Of a DNA stretch of 64,000 bases, positions 7,976-15,187 are shown piece after piece. Made by a program: the position numbers and the translations under genes. The notes beneath the pieces were generated by a model. The model did no database searches. It was not told the DNA's origin and saw nothing but the letters and a program-made list of their open reading frames with translations. Where the stretch lies: positions 62,001 through 126,000 of the forward strand of contig NZ_SCFY01000003.1 of NCBI RefSeq assembly GCF_007049795.1. The letters run 5' to 3'. This DNA is from Ectopseudomonas mendocina (GTDB taxonomy: Bacteria > Pseudomonadota > Gammaproteobacteria > Pseudomonadales > Pseudomonadaceae). Positions within the stretch are counted from its first letter, which is position 1. Each line of letters starts with the position of its first letter.

Positions 7976-9162
7976 GCCCGTTGCTGGCGCTGGTGCGCAA
8001 GGAATGCCTGCTACTGCTGCGCGACCCGCATGCGCTGGCGGTGCTGTTCATCATGCCGATCCTGTTTCTCGTGCTGATGGCCGCCGCACTATCCAACTAC
8101 CTGCGTGACCAGCCGCCGCCCTTGAGCCTGGTGCTGGAGATCGAGCAAGGTAGCGAAGCTAGCGCTTTCTTCCAGCATGCGCTGCAGGAACAGTTGCCGG
8201 GCAGCCACCTTCTCGCCAGCAGCGAAGAACCCTTGCCACGCATCAGCCTGGCCAGGCGCTTTTCCGAGACCTTGCTGGAAACGCCTCATATCGGCCCCAC
8301 GCTGAGCTTTCCTCCACGCACCGATGGCCAGACACGCCAACGCCTGCGCGCAGCGCTGAACATCGCCCTGGCGCAGACTCGCCTGCTGGCCTACCTGGAA
8401 GACAGCGACGCGCTAGATGAGGGCATGAGCACCGAACAACGCTGGCAACTGATCAGCCAGCGCACCCAGAGCGAGATCAGCGAACAACAGATGCTGGCCA
8501 GCGGCGAGCTCAGCGGCAAGGCCAACGCAAGCCAGTTGAGCGTGCCGGCCTGGCTGATCTTCGGCATGTTCTTCGTCGCCCTGCCGATGGCTGGCGGCTT
8601 CCAGCGTGAACAGCAGAGCGGCGCCCTGCTGCGCTTTCGCGCACTGGGCCTGAGCCCCAGCATCCTGGTGCTGAGCAAACTGCTGCCTTATCTGGCGATC
8701 AACCTGCTGCAGTTCGCCCTGTTGCTGGCCATCGGCGTATACCTGCTACCGCTGCTCGGCTTGAGCGGCCTGAGCCTGCCGGGCTCGCCACTGGCCTACG
8801 CGCTGCTGGCACTGAGCCTGAGCCTGGCCGCCTGCAGCCTGGGCCTGCTGCTGGCCTCGTTGGCACGTAGCGGCGAGCAGGCGTTGCTGCTCGGCGGCGG
8901 TCTCAATATCATCCTCGCCGCCATCGGCGGCATCATGGTGCCCAAGAGCGTGATGCCCGAGGCCATGAGCCAACTGGCGGAAATCTCGCCGATGAGCTGG
9001 GCGCTGGACGCCTTCCTGACCCTGCTGGTGGGCCAGGGAACGCTTGCCGACATCGCCCCTGACTGTGCCCGCCTTCTGCTGTTCGCCCTGGTGCTGGGCG
9101 GCGGCGGGCTTTACCTGTTCCGCAGACGAGTGCAGCAAACGCAATGGACGACACATTACTAG
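7972..9162 (+). CDS. ABC-2 type transporter permease
   Basis: A 396-residue permease beginning at a GTG that overlaps the ATPase stop. It has one N-terminal membrane helix (LAVLFIMPILFLVLMAAAL), a large extracytoplasmic domain of roughly 180 residues rich in Gln and Glu, and then five C-terminal hydrophobic segments. The layout matches the ABC-2/NatB/YhgE-like exporters. With the ATPase at 7091 it is a half-transporter that would dimerise. Its 3' end overlaps the ACP gene by 19 bases, an unusually tight arrangement that ties export and synthesis together. Confidence 0.9.
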   Translation: MSPLLALVRKECLLLLRDPHALAVLFIMPILFLVLMAAALSNYLRDQPPPLSLVLEIEQGSEASAFFQHALQEQLPGSHLLASSEEPLPRISLARRFSETLLETPHIGPTLSFPPRTDGQTRQRLRAALNIALAQTRLLAYLEDSDALDEGMSTEQRWQLISQRTQSEISEQQMLASGELSGKANASQLSVPAWLIFGMFFVALPMAGGFQREQQSGALLRFRALGLSPSILVLSKLLPYLAINLLQFALLLAIGVYLLPLLGLSGLSLPGSPLAYALLALSLSLAACSLGLLLASLARSGEQALLLGGGLNIILAAIGGIMVPKSVMPEAMSQLAEISPMSWALDAFLTLLVGQGTLADIAPDCARLLLFALVLGGGGLYLFRRRVQQTQWTTHY

Positions 9163-9410
9163 AACAAGAACTCAAGCAATTGCTGATCCGTGAATGCGAC
9201 AAGGAAGACGACATCGACTGGCAGAGCATCGCCGATGACGAGCCGTTATTCGGTCAGCAGAGCCGCATCGCCATGGACAGCCTCGATGCCCTGCAGGTCT
9301 CCCTGGCACTGCAGCAGCACTATGGCGTGCGCATCGAAGGGGCCAAGGACGGACGGCGTATTCTCAACAGCATCGCCAGCATCGCGGCCTTCATCAGGCA
9401 GAAAAAGTGA
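9144..9410 (+). CDS. Acyl carrier protein of the second polyketide locus
   Basis: An 88-residue acidic protein. The phosphopantetheine attachment serine is Ser46 in AMDSLDALQVSLAL, the usual D-S-L motif at the start of helix 2. It should carry the growing chain for the adjacent ketosynthase. It lies between the exporter permease and the ketosynthase and overlaps both, so it is dedicated to this locus and not the housekeeping AcpP. The start at 9144 (ATGGACGAC) lies within the permease coding sequence. Confidence 0.88.
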   Translation: MDDTLLEQELKQLLIRECDKEDDIDWQSIADDEPLFGQQSRIAMDSLDALQVSLALQQHYGVRIEGAKDGRRILNSIASIAAFIRQKK

Positions 9411-10516
9411 CGCCCATCTATCTCCAGCGCGGCGCCCTGCACAGTGCCCTTGGCACCGACCTGCACGCCGCCAGCGCAGCCCTGCAAGCCGGCCAACTGC
9501 CTGTGCCGAGCTCGTTCCAGCTGCATGAACTGCAGCAACCGCGCCCCTACCTGGCCGTAAGCCGCAGCGGTGAAAGCCGCCAGCAGCGCTGCGACCGACT
9601 GCTCGGCGAGACCCTGGGCGAACAGCCAGGTGCGCTGGATGACTTCCTGTTGATCATCGCCAGCACCAGCCTGGATATCGACGACCTCGAACAACTGATC
9701 GCCGCAGAAGGCGGCTTTCGCCCAGAACATTCGACCTCACTCGACCTGCTGGCCGAAGACCTGCGCCAACGCTGGGGTTTCGCCGATGCCTTCACCCTCA
9801 ATACCGCCTGTACCAGCGCCGCCAACGGCCTGCTGTACGGCGCACGAATGCTCGCCGCCGGCCTCTACGAACGTGCGCTGGTACTGGCCTTCGAGACGCC
9901 CAGCGCCATCGCCCAGCAAGGCTTCGGCGCCCTCGACCTGACCAGCCCGAGCGGCGCCTACCGCCCCTTCCATCCGGAGCGCGATGGCCTGATTCTCGGT
10001 GAGGCCTATGCCGCTACCCTGCTCTCGCGCGAACCGGGTACGGCGCCCCTGGCTAAGCTGCTCGGCGGCTTCAGCGCCTGTGACACCAGCAACCTGACCA
10101 CCACCCGCGAAGACGGCAGCCATATCAACTGGGTGATGCGCGAGGCCCTGCGTAGCGCTGGCGTCGACGCCGGGCAGATCGGCCTAGTGAAACTGCACGG
10201 CACCGCCACTGGTGCCAACGACCGTGCCGAGAGCAATGGCGTGCGCCTGCTGTTCGGCGACGCGTTGCCACCGTTGTGCGTGCTCAAACCCTGGCTCGGC
10301 CATACCCTGGGGGCCTGCGGCCTCAGCGAGACCCTGCTGATGATGGGGAACCTCGCCAACCTGCCAGGCCTGGACTATGCAGCCGAAGCCCTGCTGCCGC
10401 TCAGCGCAGAGCCAACCTGCGTGGCAGCGGACAGCCTGCTGCTGGCCAACTTCTTCGGTTTCGGTGGTAACAATGCCAGCCTGATACTGCAGCGCTGCAC
10501 GGCAGCCCAAGCATGA
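9407..10516 (+). CDS. Beta-ketoacyl synthase (catalytic KS-alpha of second locus)
   Basis: A 369-residue ketosynthase, shorter than FabF. The triad is present: Cys135 in NTACTSAANG, His264 in KLHGTAT and His299 in WLGHTLGACG, followed by the ANFFGFGGNN loop. It starts at a GTG that overlaps the ACP stop by four bases. The next gene encodes a KS-like partner without active-site residues, so the two look like a KS-alpha/chain-length-factor pair as in aryl polyene ApeO-ApeC. It is distinct from both ketosynthases at 807 and 3215. Confidence 0.88.
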   Translation: MTPIYLQRGALHSALGTDLHAASAALQAGQLPVPSSFQLHELQQPRPYLAVSRSGESRQQRCDRLLGETLGEQPGALDDFLLIIASTSLDIDDLEQLIAAEGGFRPEHSTSLDLLAEDLRQRWGFADAFTLNTACTSAANGLLYGARMLAAGLYERALVLAFETPSAIAQQGFGALDLTSPSGAYRPFHPERDGLILGEAYAATLLSREPGTAPLAKLLGGFSACDTSNLTTTREDGSHINWVMREALRSAGVDAGQIGLVKLHGTATGANDRAESNGVRLLFGDALPPLCVLKPWLGHTLGACGLSETLLMMGNLANLPGLDYAAEALLPLSAEPTCVAADSLLLANFFGFGGNNASLILQRCTAAQA

Positions 10517-11067
10517 AACCGGTTATCGCCGCCTGCAGCGTGCGCGGAGAAGCGAGCTGCTCCGACAAGGATCTCAAGGCCGCCCTGGGCCAGTGGCTGG
10601 CAGCCCCGCCACGGCGCATTGATCGCATGATCCTGCAAGCACTGCTGTGCAGCGCGCCACTCAAGGCGCATTTGCTTAGCGATTGCGGCCTCTATCTGGC
10701 CTCACGCCACCCGGCCCGCGCCACCATGGGTGCGCTGCTCGATGCGGTGTGCGTGCATCAGCGCCAGCCCAAGCCCTTCGAATTCGTCAATAGCGTCAGC
10801 AATGCGGCAGGCTTCCACGTCGCCGCCCAATTGGGACTGGAAGGGCCGAACCTGTTTATCGGTGCCGGGGCCAATGTGTGGAAACAGCTACAGATGCTGG
10901 CCGCCTTGGATCTGGCCGATGGCGCCATCAACCAGGCGTTGCTGGTGGTAATCGACGAAGACGGGGATTTCCAGGCGCAGGCGGTATTGGTCGAGGCCCC
11001 CACGAAAGCACAGGACTTTGCCGAGCTGACGGTAGGCATCGAAGTCCTACACCTACAGGCTTGTTGA
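10513..11067 (+). CDS. Chain-length-factor-like ketosynthase half (PF13723 type)
   Basis: A 184-residue protein matching only the N-terminal half of the thiolase fold. The segment FEFVNSVSNAAGFHVAAQLG is typical of the short ketosynthase-like family PF13723. At the nucleophile position there is GAGANVW in place of an xxACxS motif, and no HGTAT motif follows, so it should be inactive as a condensing enzyme. It probably pairs with the ketosynthase at 9407 to set chain length, as ApeC does for ApeO. It is the last gene of the plus-strand operon and is followed by a palindromic doublet at 11075-11135. Confidence 0.83.
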   Translation: MKPVIAACSVRGEASCSDKDLKAALGQWLAAPPRRIDRMILQALLCSAPLKAHLLSDCGLYLASRHPARATMGALLDAVCVHQRQPKPFEFVNSVSNAAGFHVAAQLGLEGPNLFIGAGANVWKQLQMLAALDLADGAINQALLVVIDEDGDFQAQAVLVEAPTKAQDFAELTVGIEVLHLQAC

Positions 11068-11074
11068 TGTCGTT

Positions 11075-11135
11075 GGTGGGCTAAAGCCCATCCTACAACT
11101 GAGATGCACCTCCGTAGGGTGGACTTCAGCCCACC
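11075..11135. repeat. REP-like palindromic doublet, family A (copy 1)
   Basis: Two inverted 22-base units (11075-11096 and 11114-11135) of the form GTAGGGTGGRCTTCAG followed by CCCACC, each itself a partial palindrome, in opposite orientation. The same unit recurs at 41015-41074 and 53372-53436. It lies between the convergent ends of the chain-length-factor gene and the BtrH-like gene and may serve as a two-way transcription stop. Confidence 0.8.
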
Positions 11136-11145
11136 GCAACCAACC

Positions 11146-12147
11146 TCAGCCCTTGCGCTTGGCCCAGGCGCCCAGCTCTTTCATCAACACCCGCTCCTGC
11201 CCGGCGACACCGCGGAGCATATCGGCGATTGGCCGGAAGTCCGGCGCCTCGCCCTTGCTGCGGCTGGCGCGCACACAGGCCGAGGCAAACTGGCGCCAAT
11301 CATCGCCCACGGCGGTGAGCCGTACCGAAGCCTCCTGCAGGCTGGCATCGCCGATCTTCTCGCCGGCCTCCTGCAGGAAGCTGGCATACATGAAACGAAA
11401 ACCCGCACCGCCGGTACCGATTTCTTCCTGCATGCGCACGATATGGGTGAGGTACAGGCGGTTGTACTTGGCCTGCGCCGGGTCCAGCGACTCGACGCAT
11501 TTGGCCAGGTGCTGGATGCCACGAATACCAATCCACGGCAGTGGCATGCCATCGAGGATGCGTGAGGTGGACAGCACGCTCTGGCGGATCAGACGCTCCC
11601 AATCCTGGTCCGGCGACACGTCGTCGAGGTAGTACATCAGGCCCTTGGCCGCCAGCGCACCCTTGGCGAAGCGCGCCTTCTGCAGGTCGGCACTGGCGCA
11701 ACGCACGGGCGCCTCGAACACCGGGTCGCTGAGCAGGTACTCGTCGCCGTCGCGGCCGTAGGCCAGCATGTTGTGCGCATTGAAGTGAAAGCGCATCTCC
11801 GGCGGGAAATACGGCAGCCAGAACACCGAACTCTGCAGCCCTGCCAGGCGCCCGCGATCCAGCGCCGCATCCAGTGCCGTGCGGCCCTGCTCGGGGTTGG
11901 AAAAGGTACGGCAGGTCAGGCGCACGCCGAGGCGTTTGCTCAGGGTCTTGATCAAGTGGCGCGGCGGCATGCGGTAGGCAATCAGCGGCATGCCACCCAG
12001 TTTGACGATAGGCAGGTAGGCGAAGGCCAGACCCGATGCCAGGCCGAAGGCCATCGGCTCGCTCATTGGCAGACCGGCGTGGGTCAGCAGGCTGGCCATG
12101 ACGCCACTTTCGCAGTGGGCGCTCTGGCGGTGTTCGAACGCGGTCAT
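11146..12147 (-). CDS. BtrH-like acyltransferase (BtrH N-terminal domain)
   Basis: A 333-residue protein. The N-terminal SAHCESG (Cys12), RFHFNAHNMLAYG (His125) and SDPVF (Asp141) fit the papain-like Cys-His-Asp arrangement of the BtrH N-terminal domain family. BtrH in butirosin synthesis moves an acyl group from an ACP onto an amine. Here the partner could be the ACP at 9144 and the acceptor a phenol, amine or lipid. I chose the ATG at 12147, because upstream in-frame codons to 12360 run antiparallel to the preceding gene and lack conservation. It overlaps the stop of the gene at 12144 by four bases and is the last gene of its operon. Confidence 0.82.
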   Translation of the reverse strand: MTAFEHRQSAHCESGVMASLLTHAGLPMSEPMAFGLASGLAFAYLPIVKLGGMPLIAYRMPPRHLIKTLSKRLGVRLTCRTFSNPEQGRTALDAALDRGRLAGLQSSVFWLPYFPPEMRFHFNAHNMLAYGRDGDEYLLSDPVFEAPVRCASADLQKARFAKGALAAKGLMYYLDDVSPDQDWERLIRQSVLSTSRILDGMPLPWIGIRGIQHLAKCVESLDPAQAKYNRLYLTHIVRMQEEIGTGGAGFRFMYASFLQEAGEKIGDASLQEASVRLTAVGDDWRQFASACVRASRSKGEAPDFRPIADMLRGVAGQERVLMKELGAWAKRKG

Positions 12148-12551
12148 GGCAACTCTCTCTGGTAGCGACGCAGCTCGTCGACGGTCAGGCCGAAGGCTTC
12201 GGCGTAGCGCGCCAGCATGGAGGCGCTCAGGCGGCGATAGATTTCCGGACGAAAGTGCCGGCGCACCCGCCACTGCCACAGGCCGGTGATCTGCGACAGC
12301 GCCGGCTCGTCCATGCGGTAGCGGTACATCAGGCACTTGAGCGGCGACAGCTCGCCACACTGCCAGAGCGCCAGGGCTTCGGCCTCCTGGGCCTCGAGCT
12401 CGGCGACAGCGAGCAAAGTGGAATAGGACTCCGGCTCCCAGCCATCGCTCTGGGTCCCCTGGTAATGGCCGCTGGCATCCACTGCGTAAACCAGCTTGCT
12501 ATGGCCGCCATAGGTGGAGCTGTGATCCTGCGGAACTTCATCAAGCTTCAT
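12144..12551 (-). CDS. Unrecognised 135-residue protein, HTH-like C-terminus
   Basis: I do not recognise a named family. The N-terminal third is polar (YGGHSKLVYAVDASGHYQG). The rest is helical, with PLKCLMYRYRMDEPALSQITGLWQWRVRRHF and a terminal LARYAEAFGLTVDELRRYQ. The spacing of that last helix pair is reminiscent of a Cro/XRE-type helix-turn-helix, but the DNA-reading helix is not clear. It overlaps the ketosynthase III stop (11 bases) and the BtrH-like start (4 bases), so it is made with them and probably acts with them. A TTG at 12557 is an alternative start. It could be a small partner subunit of the BtrH-like enzyme. Confidence 0.7.
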   Translation of the reverse strand: MKLDEVPQDHSSTYGGHSKLVYAVDASGHYQGTQSDGWEPESYSTLLAVAELEAQEAEALALWQCGELSPLKCLMYRYRMDEPALSQITGLWQWRVRRHFRPEIYRRLSASMLARYAEAFGLTVDELRRYQRELP

Positions 12552-13698
12552 CGCCAACCACCGTCAGGTGCATGAATGCACTGGAGAAACGCCCGCTTTC
12601 GGGCACGTAGCAGAGCAGCCGCTGGCCGCTGCGCAAGCGACCACCATTGAACAGTTCTTCGAGGATGATGAAGATCGACGCCGCGCCGGTATTGCCCTTG
12701 CTGGTCAGGTTGGTGAACCAGCGCTCCATCGGGATCGGCAGGTCGACATTGGCCAGGCCCACGGCCAGCGGCTCGCGGAAGAACTCCGAGGAGTAGTGCG
12801 GCAGGAACCAGTCGATGTCCGCCACGCGCAACTCGCGGCGTGCCATGATGCGCCGCAGCGCCTCTTCCACGGTGTATTTGACGATGTTCTCGTTGAGCAG
12901 TTTGACGTTCTGCTTGATCGCCATCACCGACTGCTTCGCGCGGTCGTCGGCGTCGTAACGGCTCCAGCCACGCAGCGTATCGTCCTGCATGTCGGCACCG
13001 GCGTACATGCAGGGCGGCATCTGATCGGCGAAGGAGTAGATATCCAGCCAGTCGATGCGCAGGCTCAGGCCGCTCTGATTCGGGCGATCCTGCAACAGAA
13101 CGGCGCCAGCACCATCGGAAAGCATCCAGCGCAGGAAATCCTTCTCGAAGGCGATCTCCGGGTGCTTTTCCAGCTCGTCGACGCGGCTTTCGTATTCGGC
13201 GTTGAAGTTGCGCGCCTGCATCAGGGTCGAGGCGACCTCCGAGCCACAAGCCACGGCCGTGCGGCTCTCGCCACTGGCCACGCTCATCCAGGCGTATTTC
13301 AGCGCAGTCATCCCGCACAGGCAGATACCGGCCGTGGTCGCCACCTCGCAGGACGGGTTGCCCAGCTCGCCGTGCACCATTACGGCGTGCCCCGGCATCA
13401 CTTGATCCGGCGACGAGGTGCTGGCCACCAGGCAATCGAGCTGGTTCAGTTCGAAACCCTCGCCCTGCAAGCCGCGTATCGCTTCGGCACTCAGCTGCGC
13501 ATTGCTCATGCTCGGCTCGCCGGTCGCCGGATCGATGACATAGTGACGCTGCACGATGCCGTTGCGGCGCAGCACCAGCTTGCGCGCACGCGACGGCTTG
13601 CCGCCGACCATGCCCAGGCGTGCTTCCATCTGCTCGTTATCCACGGGCTCGTGCGGCAGGCAGGCGCTGATGCGGTTGATGAATACAGGGGTTACCAC
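12541..13698 (-). CDS. Beta-ketoacyl-ACP synthase III, DarB-like
   Basis: A 385-residue KAS III/chalcone-synthase-fold protein. The likely nucleophile is Cys126 in TTAGICLCGM (Cys128 is next to it), with His301 in LPHYSS and Asn336 in SKGNTGAAS completing the triad. The length (385 against about 320 for FabH) and the CLCG motif fit the family of DarB-type enzymes, which join two beta-keto acyl chains to make a cyclohexanedione in dialkylresorcinol synthesis. It is translated after the DarA-like protein and before the BtrH-like gene. A role as an ordinary FabH is unlikely given its length and setting. Confidence 0.83.
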   Translation of the reverse strand: MVTPVFINRISACLPHEPVDNEQMEARLGMVGGKPSRARKLVLRRNGIVQRHYVIDPATGEPSMSNAQLSAEAIRGLQGEGFELNQLDCLVASTSSPDQVMPGHAVMVHGELGNPSCEVATTAGICLCGMTALKYAWMSVASGESRTAVACGSEVASTLMQARNFNAEYESRVDELEKHPEIAFEKDFLRWMLSDGAGAVLLQDRPNQSGLSLRIDWLDIYSFADQMPPCMYAGADMQDDTLRGWSRYDADDRAKQSVMAIKQNVKLLNENIVKYTVEEALRRIMARRELRVADIDWFLPHYSSEFFREPLAVGLANVDLPIPMERWFTNLTSKGNTGAASIFIILEELFNGGRLRSGQRLLCYVPESGRFSSAFMHLTVVGDEA

Positions 13699-13718
13699 GG
13701 TCTTACCTCGGGGTCACT

Positions 13719-14636
13719 TCACTCGCCGGATGGGCCGGCAAAGTAGGCCTTCTCTCTCTGGATACGCCCCTTGAACAGCGGCGCCAGCAATTTTTTCAAC
13801 ACCGCCGTGATCGGCACCACGGTCAGGATCAGGCAAATCAGAAACACGATATACAGCACCAGCCCGGCACCGCGCCGGCGACTCTGCTGCGGGCCAAGCG
13901 CCGAGAGCAGTCGGCTCCACAGGGTGAAGCTACGGTTGCCGACCTTTTCACTGGCGATCAGTTTTTCATCCACTTTCACCGCGCCCAAGCCAGCGAGCAT
14001 CGGTGTCTCGATGGGCTGTTGGTCAGCGAGTAGCCGACGCGTCATAGCGTCGCCGAAACGACTGGCTGCCGCCAATTCCCGCTCGTCGATACCCGCGCGC
14101 GGTACCCAGCTATAGGGCTTCTGCCGGCCGGTGAACATCCACAGCGGCGTGGCCAGGAAGCTCGCCGCCGTACCGCAGGCATCGGTCAGCACGACGTTGT
14201 CCACCAGCTTCGCGCCCAGCGTCTGCAGGCGCGCCTTGACCTTCTCCTGCGCCATCAGCCACATGTTGCGGCAACCGATCAGCGTGACCACCGGCGTGTC
14301 CTTCAGCAGACGGGCGGCCTCGGGCGAGGCGAGAAAGCTGGTGCAGGGCAACGAGGGCGAGAGGAACCAGACCTGATAGGCCAGAATCACCAGGTCGTAG
14401 CGCTTGTCGGCGTCCACAGCCAGCGGCAGCAACGGCTGCGGCTTCATCAGCACGGTTTCCGGGAAGATGCGAAAGAAACCGAGAAAGGGCCAGGGAAAGG
14501 GGAAAGGCTGGGCAGGTTGCAGCGTAAGGAAATCCACTTCGATGCCGTCGCACTCGCGCAACGGCGCACAGACCGATTGCGCCAAGCGGTCTAATTGGCC
14601 AGTCTGAGAAAAGTGGACGACTAAAACATGACGCAT
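13719..14636 (-). CDS. Dialkylresorcinol-condensing-enzyme-like protein (DarA type), flavodoxin-like
   Basis: A 305-residue protein. The start MRHVLVVHFSQTGQLDRLAQ has the flavodoxin phosphate loop (S-Q-T-G-Q at residues 10-14). LVILAYQVWFLSPSLP and VVTLIGCRNMW follow as further flavodoxin-fold strands. The C-terminal 60 residues contain a membrane segment (LVLYIVFLICLILTVVP) and a basic tail, so it is probably tethered to the inner membrane. Proteins of this family are named DarA and sit beside DarB in dialkylresorcinol clusters, where aromatisation of the cyclohexanedione is the likely step. Flavin use is inferred from the loop. It is the first gene of the minus-strand operon. Confidence 0.78.
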   Translation of the reverse strand: MRHVLVVHFSQTGQLDRLAQSVCAPLRECDGIEVDFLTLQPAQPFPFPWPFLGFFRIFPETVLMKPQPLLPLAVDADKRYDLVILAYQVWFLSPSLPCTSFLASPEAARLLKDTPVVTLIGCRNMWLMAQEKVKARLQTLGAKLVDNVVLTDACGTAASFLATPLWMFTGRQKPYSWVPRAGIDERELAAASRFGDAMTRRLLADQQPIETPMLAGLGAVKVDEKLIASEKVGNRSFTLWSRLLSALGPQQSRRRGAGLVLYIVFLICLILTVVPITAVLKKLLAPLFKGRIQREKAYFAGPSGE

Positions 14637-14668
14637 TCGCGGCGCATTCCCTGCAAAATGTGCAAATT

Positions 14669-15151
14669 ATGCCACAGAGAATTCTTCAAACCGTAACCCG
14701 CCTGTGCCAACTTTGCCTATTGGTTCCGCTACTCGCTTGCCAGTCGATCCAGGCAGGCGACCTGCTGATCGAGGTGGAAGGCATACAGGATCAGGCAAAC
14801 CTGTACCTGGCGCTGGTGCCAGCAGACCAGCAGGACTGGCAGCCAAGCCTGCGCGAACTGCACAGCGCAGAAACACCGCTGCGCCTGAGCGACCTTCCCC
14901 CCGGCCGCTATGCCGTGCAGGTGTTCCAGGACAACAACGGTAACGGCAAGCTGGATTTTAGCCCTCGTGGCATTCCGCTCGAGCCGGTCGGTTTTTCCGG
15001 CAATCCGTCGCTATTCGGCGGCAAACCCACACCCGGCGACAGCCTGTTCGAGCATGGCACGACGGAAAGCGTGATCAGCGTGCGCCTGATTCATCCGCGC
15101 AAGAAAAAGGAACGCGTGGCGCCGGCAGCACCTCGCAACGGTGATCGCTAG
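14669..15151 (+). CDS. DUF2141 exported protein
   Basis: A 160-residue protein with an N-terminal signal (LCLLVPLLACQSIQAGD, possible lipobox LLAC). The body has LPPGRYAVQVFQDNNGNGKLDFSPRGIPLEPVGFSG, the typical signature of DUF2141 proteins, an immunoglobulin-like extracytoplasmic fold. The C-terminus is a basic tail (HPRKKKERV). Two alternative starts exist: GTG at 14660 and ATG at 14669. I prefer the ATG. It is divergent from the DarA-like gene (32 bases apart) and convergent with hemE. Its function is unknown, and it may or may not belong to the pigment locus. Confidence 0.8.
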   Translation: MPQRILQTVTRLCQLCLLVPLLACQSIQAGDLLIEVEGIQDQANLYLALVPADQQDWQPSLRELHSAETPLRLSDLPPGRYAVQVFQDNNGNGKLDFSPRGIPLEPVGFSGNPSLFGGKPTPGDSLFEHGTTESVISVRLIHPRKKKERVAPAAPRNGDR

Positions 15152-15176
15152 CGGCCAGGCAAACAGGCCTGACCGC
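15151..15176. terminator. Hairpin between DUF2141 gene and hemE
   Basis: A ten-base stem with one mismatch (GCGGCCAGGC with GCCTGACCGC) around AAACAG. It lies between two convergent stop codons (15151 and 15188) and lacks a clear T tract on either side, so termination is inferred from position only. Confidence 0.4.
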
Positions 15177-15187
15177 CCGGCATCGAC

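Noticed and set aside
10513..11067. Truncated or broken ketosynthase
   Set aside because: Its length and pattern match the short chain-length-factor family, so the missing catalytic residues are expected, not decay.
1..15151. Genomic-island borders (tRNA, integrase, attachment repeats) around the pigment loci
   Set aside because: None was seen inside the window; the left end of the APE operon lies outside it.
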